Assembly (NCBI GenBank): GCA_001939145.1
Contig: LSRX01000167.1
Location: 19,508 to 83,507, forward strand
Source: Symbiodinium microadriaticum
Lineage: Eukaryota > Sar > Dinophyceae > Suessiales > Symbiodiniaceae
Direction: 5' to 3'
DNA: 64,000 bases
A program made the position numbers and the translations under genes. The notes under the pieces are model-generated. The model was not told the DNA's origin and made no database searches. It worked only from the letters and a program-made list of their open reading frames with translations. Below, piece after piece: positions 11,489 to 23,077 of this stretch; position 1 is the first letter of the stretch; each line of letters opens with the position of its first letter.

Positions 11489-11922
11489 GTAAAGCTGTGT
11501 TTTGATGCCCGGTTCAGGGTTTAGGGTGTAGGGATTGGGGATTAGTGTTTGGGGTTTAGGGTTTGGGCCCCTAAACCCTAAACCCTAAATCCTAAACCTT
11601 AAGTTTAGGGTTTATAGGGTTTAGGGATAAGGGCTTGGAGTTTAGGGTTTGGGGGCGGCTCGGGGAGGGTGGGTGGGTGCCTTCAGGGTTTGGGTGTTGT
11701 GTTTAGGGGTTTAGGGGTTTAGGGGCTTTAGGGTTGTGGCTTCTCAAGTTTCCCTAGGGGCCGTAGGTTTTTTTTTGTTTGTTCACAGGGTCTTGGGAGC
11801 TTGAGGGGGCCCTTTTAGGGCTCAGGAAGGGCTTTGTAGGGGCGTTGGGGTTTGGGTGTTGGCTGAAGCGTTTTGAAGTGCGGAGCTTTTCTCGGGCATG
11901 TATTATGTGCATCTTGGTACGT

Positions 11923-12321
11923 AGATAGATAGTTAGATAGATAGATAGATCGATAGTAGATAGATCGATAGTAGATAGATGGACGGATAGATAGGACGAT
12001 CGATCGATAGATAGTTGATAGTTCGGTAGAACGATACATCGATAGGCTGGTCGTTCGATAGGTGGGTAGATTGAGAGAACGATAGGTCCATCGACAGACA
12101 GATGGATAAATGAACAGATGAATAGATGAATAGAAGGAGAGCTGGATAGATGGACAGATGGGTAGAGAAAAAGCGAGACATGGATGGGTAGAAAGTTAGA
12201 TAGACAGACAGACAGACAGATAGATAGATAGACAGATAGGTAGGTAGATAAGCCGTAAAAGATAGACAGGTAGATGTTTACAGAGAGGGAAGGGTTGATA
12301 CAGAGAGAAAGAAGAGAGAGC

Positions 12322-12356
<35 letters not shown>

Positions 12357-12390
12357 CGAGACGGAGAGAGAGAGAGAGAGAGAGCGACAG
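11923..12390. repeat. Degenerate (GATA)n followed by (GA)n
   Basis: GATA-type tetranucleotides with substitutions at 11923-12260, then (GA)n at about 12300-12390. The Tyr/Ser/Ile-rich frames on the minus strand are repeat artefacts. Confidence 0.85.
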
Positions 12391-12717
12391 CTAGGGAAAT
12401 AGCGCTATGTCACTACAGAAGAAATTCGATGCCGGACGCTTCAGCATAAGGGAAGTTTTGATTCCGGGCTCTGCGAAGCCAGGGCAAGGAATCCCTCAGT
12501 TCCCAGTTGGTCCACGGTTTAGGGCCTATTGTAGGGTTTCGGGATGGTGCATCTGGGGAACTTAACCGACGGCCGGCCGGGAATCAGCAGCCTCAACTCA
12601 ACGCGAAACTCGAAGCCTTTAAGGACTCCCTCCCATGAAGAACTGCGACAACCACAATCGGTGCCTCTTCACATGCCTGCAGTTTACATTCATCCTGCGC
12701 TCGAAATCCCTGTCAAG

Positions 12718-12756
12718 GTGCCAAGTACACACTGTTTGAGGACATGTGGCGGCTTG
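12718..12756 (+). CDS. Receptor exon 10: AKYTLFEDMWRL
   Basis: GT completes the Gly codon begun in exon 9, giving NPVSRG-AKYTLFEDMWRL. The aromatic-x-x-x-W helix is typical of this point in the family. The acceptor is CAAG|GT. The donor may be GA (CTTG|GATTT), which dinoflagellates allow. Confidence 0.5.
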
Positions 12757-12789
12757 GATTTTTCAGAATGCGTCCCTTTTCCCTATAGC

Positions 12790-12792
12790 TAC

Positions 12793-12850
<58 letters not shown>

Positions 12851-12945
12851 ACTGCTGCCACTGCTACCCCGACGACTGTCTACGACTATGACGACTACGA
12901 CGACGACGACGACGACTACTGCTGCTACTGCTACTCCTGCTACTA
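12790..12945. repeat. (CTG)n then (GAC)n microsatellite
   Basis: About 18 CTG units followed by CGA/GAC triplets, immediately after exon 10. Confidence 0.9.
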
Positions 12946-13035
12946 CTGCAGCATGCTAATCCAAGCTCTAGGTGTCAGGAGTACGCATTTCGGGGTACAT
13001 GTCGAGGTTGGTAGCCAGGTCAAGGAGTTAGCCCT

Positions 13036-14080
13036 AAACCCTAAACCCTAAGTATTAGAGTCTAGGGGTATGGGGCCTTAAAGGAAAGCTGGGCTCAGCG
13101 ATTGCACGGAGTTGAGGTAGACCCCAAACCCTGTAGTAACCTAGCGGCACTGTGAGTGGCATGATCCGTCTGCTGAATGTTTGCTCTTGTTATCTTTTTT
13201 GTTCTGCTGCTTCTTTATACATATACATAATGTGGTGTTGAACTTCTGCATTTCGAGAGGCCATGCTCTACAACTCTATAGGACTGCCATGCACCCACGC
13301 GAACCCAGTGGTACCCGCACCCTGCAGCATCTCAGGATTGCTTTTAGGATTGCAGCTGCGCCTGCGTCTAAGGAAGTTGATGAACACCAACGCCGCCTGC
13401 CCGCAGTGCATCAGCTAGGCCTTTCTGTCAGGTAAAATAAACCCTAAACCCTAAACGCACATCGCCATGGCTCCAAATCTGAGGGCTTGTGCAGAAAATG
13501 GGCTCAGGGCTTTAGGGTGTAGGGCCTTAGGGCTGGGGGGGTTTAGGGTGTGGTTTAGGCTGTTAGGTGGCTTTAGCATCTCAGGTCCGGAATCCAGCCA
13601 GCCTTGACCCATATCACCTTACACACCTCTAAGCCCCAAAGACCCTACTTCTAAGCCTCAAATAGAGCCTCTAAGCCCTAAACACCCTAAACCCAAGCCT
13701 CAAATAGAGTTGAGGGTTCAGCTGCAATTATGTAGCCCAAGCCATCCCAGGCCGCAAACCTTACAAAAAGACCCCGATCCTCAAGCCGGGCTTGTGGGTT
13801 CGGGTTTAGGGTTTAAATCTAGGACATTTTCAGGTGGGTAGTTACCGTTATAGGAGCCTTCTAGAAGGTCTATATACCTTATAGAAGCCTTCTGGAAGCC
13901 CTATTTTCCCTAAACTCCCCACCTGTAATTTCCTTTAATTAAAGGGTTCATCCCTCCGGCAGGGGTAGAGGCTCACAGACAGTGAGGTTTTGGCTTAACT
14001 CAGGGTTTAGGGTTTGGGGCTTCCCGGCCGAGTCTCTTGGGCCGTCGTGTTAAAAGCCTTTTTACTCCTCTATGGCTTGG
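13036..14080 (+). other. Gene-poor stretch with telomere-like repeats
   Basis: Short CCCTAAA and TTTAGGG runs, a MITE-like sequence at about 13834-13946, and unique sequence at 13150-13430 without a convincing exon. Confidence 0.35.
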
Positions 14081-14128
14081 CATGTCGATGCCGTCTCTTC
14101 CGCAAAGCATCCGAACAAGGGTCCTCTT
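14071..14128 (+). CDS. Possible receptor exon: MAWHVDAVSSAKHPNK
   Basis: The reading PFYSSMAWHVDAVSSAKHPN fits the DAV helix type of the family and ends AAGG|GTCC. The same family position is better filled by the exon at 18573, so this is either a chance match or a paralogous exon. Confidence 0.25.
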
Positions 14129-14499
14129 CCGACGTCGTAAGCAAAAACCCTAGACCCTAAACCCTAAACCGAGGGGCCAAGAAAAACCGAGGGGCCGGGG
14201 ACGCCTTTCTTCCCCAAAAACCGCCGAAGCTTAAGTCCAGGATCCCAAATCTGCAATCCCAGATGTTTCGGGGTAGGGGGGGAGGTTTTTAGGGTTTAGG
14301 GTTTAGGGTTTAGGGTTTTTAGGGTTTAGGGTTTTTAGGGTTTAGGGGTTTAGGGTTCAACAGCTCTGGTCGAGCAGTATTTAGTCGAGCTCGCTAGCTG
14401 GTATATGGAAAAACACCCACCCACCCTTAGAATCCCATAACATTGGAATATAGAGTTCGTTCTTTTACACCAACGGGTTCCGTTTAGAGTGGGGCTCTC

Positions 14500-14700
14500 T
14501 TCACATTTCGTCCCCACAGCCCCCAATGTTCGAAACGTGCAGTAGCATTGTTCCCCACAGCCCCCGATGTTCGAAATGTGCAATAGCATTGGTCCCCACA
14601 GCCCCCAATGTTCGAAATGTGCAATAGCATTGGTGCCCCATGTTCGAAATCTGCAAAAGCATTGGGGGTGAAATGTTCGAAAAGTGCAATAGGTTTTTAA
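14500..14700. repeat. Short tandem repeat, about 38-bp unit
   Basis: Imperfect units CCCACAGCCCCCAATGTTCG plus AAATGTGCAATAGCATTGGT occur four to five times, then decay. The Cys/Gly minus-strand frames derive from it. Confidence 0.75.
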
Positions 14701-15243
14701 ATACCATTGGCAGGGAGTGTTTAGGGTTTAGGGTTGGGGGGTTTCGGGTCGTGTACGCAGGCGTCTTTCACGCCGAAAAGTTAAGAGTCAAAGCCCTAAC
14801 ACTCCAACCCTTACCCTCGAAGGACTCATATTTTAAGGCTATTGGTCCCAAAGACCCTATCATATCAGGCTTTTGGGCTATTTTGATGCTAAGGGTAAGG
14901 GGAAGTCCAATCCTGGACGCCCTCAACCCTTGACACGCAAGACTGTAAACCCTGAAGCCTAAGCCGGAACTAGGCCCTGGCCCGAAACCCAGGACCTAGG
15001 TGGAGCCTTCGGGTCACTTATAAATTTTCCTTATGGTCCTTTCGACGAGGTACGGTTTCATAAGTACTTTTGGGAGCCCTTAAGGCATAGCCCAGAGCAA
15101 CCCAGGAGTGGCGGGGTCTATCCTCGACTTGAGGGTTTCTTCGTTGTGGATGGGCTTGGCTTAGGGTTCAGGGTTTAGTTAGGGTTTTATAGGGTTTTAG
15201 GGTTTAGGGGTTTAGGGGTTTAGGGTTTAGGGTCGACGCGCCA

Positions 15244-15516
15244 TTAAATAGCTTGGACACGCGTCATGACTGCTTCTTCAGCTGCCATGATCCCTGTCCC
15301 AGCCTGTACTGCCTTGTACCCTGCTGCTGAAAAGAAGGACCATTCAAGACCACGTCTCCAAAATCTTGCCCCGCTCCTGCAGGTAGCTTGCTCGAAGCGC
15401 CAGCTCGTTTTTGTGCTCCCGTCCCTCTTGCCATTATAGAACTGCCCCAGGAGGCCCATTGTGGGCCAACCGACGTCCACATAGGTCGGAAGGCCACACT
15501 TGGGGTCAGGCAATCG
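15244..15516 (-). CDS. Two-exon fragment of an unidentified gene, minus strand
   Basis: Exon 15516-15377 reads RLPDPKCGLPTYVDVGWP and ends SWRFEQATC with strong G/C third positions. After about 57 nt, exon 15320-15244 reads YKAVQAGTGIMAAEEAVMTR and ends with TAA at 15246-15244. AGG occurs at both intron edges, so the precise cut is ambiguous; the flanking bases allow GA-AG. It runs against the receptor gene, so it is a separate gene or a moved fragment. Product unknown. Confidence 0.45.
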   Translation of the reverse strand, partial: RLPDPKCGLPTYVDVGWPTMGLLGQFYNGKRDGSTKTSWRFEQATCRSGARFWRRGLEWSFFSAAGYKAVQAGTGIMAAEEAVMTRVQAI

Positions 15517-15780
15517 CTGCCGCGACGGATCCACAAGGGAAAACTACGCCGCACTAGCTGAAAGCCGAACGCCTGACTTGAGCGTTTCGCGTTTAGGGTT
15601 TCGGGCCCCACTGAGACGTAATTTGCGCTGCACCCAAACTGCACCGAGGCCAATGACTTTCCCCCTAAATAATGGGTTGCTGGTTACGCTACACCATGCA
15701 TGACTAGTACCCTATGAGTAAGGTACCTAAACCCTAAACCCTAAACCCTAACTTGAGGCCTAGGGTATGTTGTTCCAAAG

Positions 15781-15872
15781 TCCCCATACCCGGCCTCTGC
15801 TTCGCTCACGAGCCTCATGAGGATGTGTTGAGCGCCACAGCGAGGGCGCGCTATGGTATTGACAACATGAAG
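15781..15872 (+). CDS. Exon-like island: LCFAHEPHEDVLSATARA
   Basis: Open frame PIPGLCFAHEPHEDVLSATA, then ARYGIDNMK, with acceptor AAAG|T and GC donor AAG|GCG. G/C-rich third positions support coding. It may belong to the receptor gene between exon 10 and the 18,573 exon, but no family motif proves that. Confidence 0.35.
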
Positions 15873-15944
15873 GCGAGGAGACTTCTTCGATTTATGTGTG
15901 GGAACCATTTTTTCGGGCAGAATAGTCATAGGCGTGGGGTTGAT

Positions 15945-16052
15945 ATGGGTAGTTCTCTAAATTAGGGTCCCTTTTGAGGTCCCCAATATAGTACGGCACC
16001 CTTTTTTCTAAAAGGACCCTGAAAAGGACCCGTGTGTAGAGAACTACCCCTA
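15945..16052. mobile_element. MITE (TATGGGTAGTTCTCTAAATT family)
   Basis: The left arm TATGGGTAGTTCTCTAAATT and its right inverse ending AGAGAACTACCCCTA enclose about 60 bp. Relatives are at about 61014-61125 and, with telomere units inside, at about 55148-55269. Confidence 0.65.
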
Positions 16053-16059
16053 TGCCCTA

Positions 16060-16390
16060 TCCTCAGCCATACAAGAGACTGTGTGCTTTCGGGTCTTGCA
16101 TCCTCAGTCCTAGACCGCAAGTTCTCAGTTCAAATCAACCGTGAAAGCCTTCTGGGCTGAGTAGGTAACCTTTAACCATTTTGGGGATTAGAAAACCCTA
16201 CTTACCAGAAGTTCAAAGGTTAGCCTTTTTTTGGGGCTAGGGTACTCGGCCCCTAGGAAGCTGTTTCATCAAAATTGTCTACACATCTGCAGGTAAATAT
16301 CGTAGAGATTAGCTGGCTCCTGTGTACCCCGTGATGCAACCAAAAGCTTAGGGAGAGCCGAGAAAAGGTCGGTTCGTAGGTGTGTTACAT
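16060..16390 (+). other. Unique stretch with possible tiny exons
   Basis: Two open AG-bounded islands, reading PYKRLCAFGSCIL (about 16069-16108) and FKSTVKAFWAE (about 16131-16163), are too short to claim. A dispersed repeat related to 38400-38500 covers about 16160-16250. Confidence 0.25.
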
Positions 16391-16395
16391 ACGGC

Positions 16396-16426
<31 letters not shown>

Positions 16427-16740
16427 TGTATGTATGTACGTATGTCGGTTTGTACTCTTATGCGTGCATGTATGTATGTATGCATGCATGCATGTATGTA
16501 TGTATGTCCGTATATTAGGGTGTGTGTGTGTAAGTATTTGTGTACAATTATGTACATAAGTATATATGGATATATGTTTGTACGCATGCGTGTATGTATG
16601 TATGTATGTATGTATGTATGTATCTATGTATGTATGTATGTATGTATGTATGTATGTATGTATGTATGTATGGGTGACTGGGTGGGTGGATGCATGGATG
16701 GATGATNATGTATGTATGTATGTATGTATGTATGTATGTA

Positions 16741-16775
<35 letters not shown>

Positions 16776-17735
16776 ATGTGTATGTATGTGTATGTATGTG
16801 TATGCATGTGTATGTATGTCTGTATGTCTGTATGTCTGGATGTGTGTGTGTGTGTTTCCGTGTATGTGAATATGTATGCATGCATGCATGTATGTATCTG
16901 CATCCGCATCTGCATGCATGCATGCATGCATGGATGTATATCTATGTACGTATGTATGTATGTATGTATGTATGTATGTATGCATGTATGCTGGCATGCA
17001 TACATGCATGGATAGGTGGATATCTGAGACGAATGAAAAGAGATGACTGAAACCAAGAAGATGCATGAACAGAACGAGTCGAATGAGCTGTCCGAATGGA
17101 ATGAAATGAATGAATGAATGAATGAATGAATGAATAAATGAATGATTTGAAATTAATGAATGTATGAGTGAGTGAGTCAACGAATGAATGAACGAATGAA
17201 TGAATAAATGGATCGATGAATCGATGAATGATTGAAGGAATGACTGGACTGATGGATAAAGGGATGCAGGATAGTTGGTCGGATGGATGGATGGATGGAT
17301 GGATGGATGGATGGATGGATGGAATGATGGATGGATGGATGGATGGATGGATGGATGGATGGATGTCTGGGTGGGTGACTGGGTGGGTGGATGCATGGAT
17401 GGATGATGGATGGATGGCTGGCTGACTGGCTAGCTGGCTGGGTGGATGGATGGATGGATGAGTGTTCCTTTGTACACGTGCGGGTATATTTGCAAACGCA
17501 CACACACAAACACACACAAACACACACACACACACACACACACAGAGACACACACACGCACACACATGCGCAAGTAGTTTAATGCCATGTGTCCGTCCAT
17601 TTGTGACTCTCGCTTTGTCTCTCTTTCCAGCTCTGAGATATGTGTATATTGTTTTTATGTAGAGGTATTTATACAGGTATATGTATACATATATATATAT
17701 ATGTATTACACACACACACACTACACATGCATATG
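16396..17735. repeat. Large compound tetranucleotide/dinucleotide microsatellite
   Basis: (GTAT)n and variants at 16396-17010, (GAAT)n at about 17098-17235, (GGAT)n at about 17279-17460, (CA)n at about 17499-17565 and (TA)/(CA) at 17690-17735. A lone N sits at 16707. All long Cys/Met/Val, His/Thr/Tyr and Trp/Met/Asp frames here are repeat artefacts. Confidence 0.95.
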
Positions 17736-18010
17736 TGTATATATGTCCTCTTGTGGGTGCGGTTGCCTCAAGCGAGTTTTGACCACACTTCCTATATGAC
17801 AGGGATGAAGTGGTTCTATCTTACCAGTCTCATCTCATGTGCTGGCGTCTACCTGATACGGCTATACTAATACTAGTACCAATACTGTGTTCCTACTAGC
17901 ACTATGACCAATGATCAGTATTACTATGAGCTATACGAATATTAAAACTAGATTAACTAGATAATTCGTAACCAATCTCTCAACAGCTTGCCGTTCTACC
18001 CATGGTGCAG

Positions 18011-18097
18011 GTGCCAATTGCGTCTGCGACCGTTGCCCCCATTGCCGACAGCGACTTCACCGGTGTGGTCCTCCCGAGCTATGCAGCTGGGCATTGA
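18011..18097 (+). CDS. Exon-like island: VPIASATVAPIADSDFTGVV
   Basis: Opens after GTGCAG and reads VPIASATVAPIADSDFTGVV, then LPSY, with high G/C third positions. A GC donor may follow TAT at 18082, before an in-frame TGA at 18095. Product unknown; it could be a receptor exon. Confidence 0.35.
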   Translation: MPIASATVAPIADSDFTGVVLPSYAAGH

Positions 18098-18258
18098 GTT
18101 CTGTTACGTTCTGGTTTGTGAATGTGAAGGCTCATGCAAGGAATTGAGCAGCATTCATCTAGTTAATGGCTTTGTGAACCCTGAGCCCTGCGCCACCAAT
18201 ACCCTATCAAATTCCATCCCAATCCTGGGCAAAACCGCTATGTTCGAGATCTGCTGCC

Positions 18259-18345
18259 ATGGATGTCCTTCTCTTCGGATACCTCGTGATAGGCGAGTGT
18301 GCTGCCAGTCATAGCTACTTGGAGGCCTCAAATGGTGGGATGAAG
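18259..18345 (+). CDS. Exon-like island: MDVLLFGYLVIGECAASH
   Basis: The frame from ATG 18259 reads MDVLLFGYLVIGECAASH and runs to ATGAAG|GTAGGT. The donor lies within the left inverted repeat of a MITE-like sequence (about 18333-18418, arms GGTGGGATGAAG and CTTCATCCCACAC). If it is spliced, a mobile element supplies the intron. Product unknown. Confidence 0.35.
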
Positions 18346-18455
18346 GTAGGTAGGATTAAGAATCCCTTATGTCATCACTCTTACCTGGGACTACCCCACC
18401 TATCTTCATCCCACACCTGGAGCCCTTTGACTTGCAACTCTTGCTGAAACACTCT

Positions 18456-18549
18456 CTGGTTCTTAGTAGGGAATGGGGGAATGGATCCCTATGATAGTCC
18501 CTTGAGGTCCCCTATATAACCCAGTCCCCCACTCCCTACTAAGAACCAG
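18456..18549. mobile_element. 94-bp MITE (CTGGTTCTTAGTAGGG family) abutting coding sequence
   Basis: The left end CTGGTTCTTAGTAGGGA and right end CCCTACTAAGAACCAG are inverted repeats. The left end contains G|GT and the right end finishes in CAG, so the element could be removed as an intron. Open coding-like sequence lies on both sides. Copies occur at 48901-49006, with the left end partly duplicated at 48854-48900. Confidence 0.7.
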
Positions 18550-18572
18550 AAAGAACTCCGAGCTGTGCCCAG

Positions 18573-18616
18573 GGCACCTTCTTCTTCGATGCCCTGTACA
18601 CCCTTGCGGTGGCGTC
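18573..18616 (+). CDS. Receptor exon: GTFFFDALYTLAVA
   Basis: Reads GTFFFDALYTLAVA plus two bases of Ser. [YF]-DA-[VL]-[YF]-x-[LM]-A is the conserved helix near the C-terminal part of the ligand-binding domain. The acceptor is CCCAG|GGC and the likely GC donor follows GTC at 18616. The frame is also open upstream to the MITE end at 18549, so the exon could start there. Confidence 0.6.
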
Positions 18617-18869
18617 GCCTGGGCTCGAATCAAGTTCATCCGGAGCCAACAGCTGAACTTAGAAGGGGACTGAAAGAAGCTATTGCTTGAAACGCAGAGC
18701 AGAATTTGGAATAACCCAACCTTCTGGTTCCCATTTAGCCTAGTGCAGGCTCTTGCTTTCAGATAGATTTCGTCTCACCTGGCTTTCGTGGGTGAGGGTT
18801 CCCCACATCCAGACCCGGGCTTCCGGCTATTCCCTCGAAGCTACTTCCGGTGATGTGCAGATCAGTATC

Positions 18870-20045
18870 AGTATCGCTACTAGTATTCGTATCGGTCTTT
18901 GCATTGGTATTGGTGTTGCTATGATGATAAGCATGAGTTTCTGCATTTGCAAGTGGTACTACCATCAGCAGGAGTCGTCGTGAAACATCGTTAGTTGTAG
19001 TCTTGGAGGTGGTTTTGGTACTTGTGTGAGCATTAGTTTTCGAAATAGCGCAGTCCTAGCACTTGTACTTGTATTAGCATCTGCACTAGCATTTGCTCTT
19101 GTTATTACTAGTTACTAGTACCAGTTTTCATGGCAAGCTCTCATATTGCGGCACTCGGATTAGCATTCGTATCAACATGAAATATTTCTATTTGTGCTAG
19201 CATTATTATTAATGATTTCAGTGGTGGTGGTGGTGGTGGTGGTGGCGGCGGCGGCGGTGGTGGTGGTGGTGGTGGTGGTGGCGGTGCTTAGCAGGTAGCT
19301 AGGGGAAGCATTCTCGCCGTGCTCCTGAATCCCACCACTAGATGTGTGGAAGTATAACTGAGCGCCGTTGTCTTGAATCCTGCCACTACATCGGAGCAAG
19401 CATGGCGGTCGTGTCCCTGAGTGTATGGCCGTGCTCTTGAATCTGGCAAGTGCATGTCGTAATCGCACTTGTGAATCTTGCCTGTACATGGGCAAAGCAA
19501 TTTGGCCGTGTGTCCTGGTGGTCTCTGTGGCTTGGTGGTCGTTGTGGATGACGCTCCTGATTGTCATGGTGGTCGTGGTAGTCTTGGGTCTTGGGCGGTC
19601 GTGGTCGTCATGGTCGTCAAGTTCGCCGTGATGCTCTATCAGCCGTTCGGAGGTCTAGAATTAATAGTAATGGTAGACTCTGAGTATTCGTGTATACCAG
19701 TATCAGTATCAGTGCTGCTGTTCGTGAATTAGTATTGGTACTGGTACTGGTAGCTCGACGAGCTTTGGCTATTACGACCTGGGCTAGTGCTAGAATTGGT
19801 GTTGGCATTTGTGTTGGTACTAGTTCTAGCGTTAGTCACGCTAGTGCTAGTGTTGTCAGTAGCAGCAACAGTGTCAGTACTAATCTTGGTATTGGTACTG
19901 GTCTTAGAATTAGTCCGAGTCTTAGGCACAGGCTTGTCTTAGTCTTCGTCTTGGTCTTCGTTTTAGTCGCAGTCTCGGTCCCAGTGCTTGTATTCGTACT
20001 AGTATTCCAGCGTTGAATTTTGTTCGTTCGTGCGTATTCGTGCAT
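18870..20045. repeat. Degenerate trinucleotide-like region
   Basis: Drifted (GTA/TTG/CTA)-type repeats such as TTGGTACTGGTAC fill 18870-19170 and 19680-20040, with (GGT)n at about 19218-19285. An imperfect tandem unit of about 60 bp containing CTTGAATC lies at 19310-19480. Thr/Asn/Ser-rich minus-strand frames are artefacts. Confidence 0.7.
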
Positions 20046-20340
20046 GTTCGTGTTCGTCTCAGTAGTTTTTTTTCGTAATTGAACTATTTAGTAGCAGCAG
20101 CATTGCTCGATGATTAAGAACTGTCAAAAGTTGGACTTGATCATCTGCTTCATGCAAGGTGCAACCGGCTCTTGAGCCAGGCACGAAGCATTAGGGCTTC
20201 GTGTTTAGAGCTCTTGAGGCTGCGCCTTTAGTACGATTTCGAGTTTTAGGGTGTCGGATTTTGGGCTTCGGTTCATTGTCCAGGATGTTTATGAGGTTTA
20301 GTTTCAGCCCACACACACCCCTTCAAACTCTCAACCCTAC

Positions 20341-20512
20341 TCACATCAAGAATCTTAATATTAGTGGAAGTCTTTTGAGGTTCCTACACAACAAGGATGT
20401 TGCAAAGGAGAATAGTAGGACTGTGGTGTCGCACACTAAATGTGTCAGTAAAGTGTTTCGAACTTTGAACGACCAGCCTGCTCAGCAGTCAGACAGGTCA
20501 GTTCGTGTCTAA
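20341..20512 (+). CDS. Weak exon-like island: NLNISGSLLRFLHNKD
   Basis: Open frame NLNISGSLLRFLHNKD running to TAA near 20510. The start resembles the family's G-x-x-L-L-x-x-L-x-N element, but third positions are not G/C-rich and exons 20947 and 23769 already fill that position. Confidence 0.2.
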
Positions 20513-20788
20513 ATGCATCGCGGTTCAGGTTTTAGGGTTCCATTTTCCACATTATCGACCATCACTGTGATGGCTGGCAGAGTGAGACTCTGCACGTAGA
20601 ACATGATCAACGCAGCAAAGGTTCTTGGCAGTGCTAGAACCTATACACCCCACAACTCGAAACTGTGAACCTTGCGTGGTTGAGGCTCTGGAAATAGAGC
20701 TCATCTGCAGACGATTCTTGAACTCTTCGTGTGAGTCTCTCACACGAACACATGGACCCAGAGCCCCAAAGTGAGCACTGAAATCATG

Positions 20789-20992
20789 TCAGAGAACACT
20801 GCTAAAGTCCTCGTATTTTTCGCAACTACGGAATTTTCTCAGCAGCCCAAGGAAGCTTGCTCCAACATCTCCTGCAACGTTTGCAACGCAGTCAACACGC
20901 CATGATCCAGTGACATCCCCCATTGTCTTTCTCCGGACTGCTAAAGAGCCATACATCCCCACTGTTCCTCGCGCTGGGCAGGGAAATGCCAT
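20789..20992 (-). CDS. Possible minus-strand open frame, unidentified
   Basis: Sixty-seven codons ending FRSCEKYEDFSSVL. Codon use is not clearly biased, and the frame overlaps the plus-strand receptor exon. More likely non-coding. Confidence 0.12.
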   Translation of the reverse strand: MAFPCPARGTVGMYGSLAVRRKTMGDVTGSWRVDCVANVAGDVGASFLGLLRKFRSCEKYEDFSSVL

Positions 20993-21005
20993 TACAGACC
21001 TGAAG
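20947..21005 (+). CDS. Receptor exon: GQGNAITDLK
   Basis: Reads PYIPTVPRAGQGNAITDLK; joined to the island at 23769 it gives AITDLK-ELLLTELRATTFTG. In the family a polar loop and a short helix precede the LL-x-x-L-R element. The 5' start is uncertain (AAAG at 20943-20946 or GGGCAG at 20976-20981). AAGG occurs at both splice edges. Confidence 0.45.
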
Positions 21006-21490
21006 GGGGAACCTCTGCTGCAAGAAGTGGCTTGGGGGGGCAGGCTTCGGTCACGGAGTACTGTCGTTATTCAGGGTTTAGGAGATTGGGCTAGGGCCCT
21101 AAAACCTAACCCCTAAACCCTAAGCCCTACGTTTTAGCTTTCAGGGTTTGTTTGTGCCTGGTGTCTCGTGGAGAGCGAAAAGAGGACCCGTGCTAGGATC
21201 GCCGCGTTCCGCCTGAACCTCGGGTTCGGTTCATCCCCCATGCAGTTATGGGGGTATGCTAGACATACAGAAGGTTTCAGCGTTTAGGGTTAGGTTTTTT
21301 TTTGGGTTTGGGGTTTAGGGTTTAGGGTGTTAGAAGTATACCCTAAACCCTAAACCCTGATGAGCACCAAGCCTGGCCTTAACCCGGACATCTTGAACCC
21401 GATCGGTGGCTTTGGCTCGGGCTGCCAGGCTTGGCTTCGAGCTTGTCTCCACGCTTTGAGGCTTAGGGTTTAGGGGGTTTATATAGGGGG

Positions 21491-22059
21491 TTTAGGGGGT
21501 TTAGGGCTTTGGGTTTAGAGCTTTAGGGTTTAAGGTTTACGGCTTTAGGATCTAGGGTAGGGCTTTAGGGTTTTGGGGTTTCGGGCCTCCCAAGAAAACA
21601 CAACAGCAGATCGACCCGCAGGTGCTGCAGTGCAGGGGGGCTTGGATCTGCGATCAGGGGATCGCGCCCACAAGCTTTGGATTTTGGGCAGGGCTCTGTG
21701 GAGCGAAAGGTTGGGCGTGCGTCCTGAATTCAAACCTCTACCATCCAAGGTCCGCAGAGATAGTAGTAAACCCTAAACTCTAAACCCTACACCCTAAAAC
21801 CTAAACCCCACACCCTAAAACCCTAAACCCCTAAACCGTCCTAAACCCTAAACCCTAAACCTTACAGTAGCAATTACGATCGTAGTATCCGGGGATCCCC
21901 CCAGTGTCCGGCTCATTCTGATGCTCCAAGAACGTTCCCATGGCTCCCTACAAAAACCCAGCTGTAGTTATGAAGGCCCCATATGTCACGTCCCTAAACC
22001 CTAAACTGCCCTAAACACTAAACCCTAAACCCTAAACCCCTATAAACCCTAAACCCTAA
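21491..22059 (+). repeat. 569-bp duplicated block, copy 1
   Basis: Appears identical by eye to 23078-23646 (constant offset 1587). Copy 1 ends exactly at a lone N (22060), after which telomere units switch strand. Confidence 0.85.
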
Positions 22060-22534
22060 NGGGGTTTAGGGGGTTTAGGGTTTAGGGGGTTTAGGGTTTG
22101 GGCTTTGGGCTTTGCAATTTTAGGGGCTTGGTGGTTTGGGTATAGGGTTGAGTGGCTTAGAGCGCAGAGGTTTGAGAGCCCAAGGTCTATAGCCCTAAAC
22201 CCTAAACCCTGAACCCTAAACCCTAGACCCTGAACCGTAAACCCCAAGCCCTAAACCCCTCAAACCCTTTGTGGTTTTTGGCTTGCTTGGCTGCGAATCA
22301 GGGACACCGGCTTGGCCTTGAGCTTAGCATCAGGTTCGGTTGCTGTTCAATTCGTGGTCTGTTTCCTAAACCCTAAACCCTAAAATAGTGTAGCGGCCTT
22401 AAGAATTAGAATAGGGCTTTGGGGATTCCTTCCTCATATTATTTTTGTTTATCATCGCTATTCTTATTATTGTTGTTATTATTGATATAACCTTATTTTC
22501 CTATCATTCTAATGAGAGTGTAGTAGACCCCCCA

Positions 22535-22578
<44 letters not shown>

Positions 22579-23077
22579 AAAAAAGAAAAACTATTCTCAT
22601 GATTCAGGCCCCCTTTTTTTGCTGTGCCGCATCTCTGGTATCCTCGCAAATCACGGCCGCGGTGCAAGCGGAAGCCTAAACCCTAAACCCTAGCTGTGAC
22701 TGTGCCCTCGGGGCTATAGCCCGCGAGCCCTACACCGCCCCGAAAGATCTAAACCCAAAGCACCGCGCTTCGTTGGTTGTTCGGAGGACAACCCCCCTAA
22801 ACCCTAAACCCCTAAACCCCTAAACCTTGAACCCTAAACCCTGAACCCCTACACCCTGAACCCTAAACCCTAAACCCCCAAAGGTGCAGCCCGAGTTACA
22901 GGCAGGTTTTCGGGCTTCGGTATCTCACTTTTTTTTTGTTGGGGGGTTAAGGTTTGGGCGCCCCCAAAGTATGTATATTTATAGCAAGCTTTAGGTGATT
23001 GGGCCATTCTTTGACCTACTCTTGTGGGGTTGTAGACAGGCCTCTCAGGTTCTGGGTTTGGGGTTTAAGCTTTAGAG

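Noticed and set aside
16348..17721. Long frames rich in Cys/Met/Val/Tyr or His/Thr/Ile
   Set aside because: They arise from GTAT, GGAT, GAAT and CA repeats; every frame is periodic.
21573..21776. GGLDLRSGDRAHKLWIL looked like the receptor's F-x-x-x-GDR strand
   Set aside because: The exon at 25312 fits far better and joins in phase with 23769; the match lies in a duplicated block with no coding bias.
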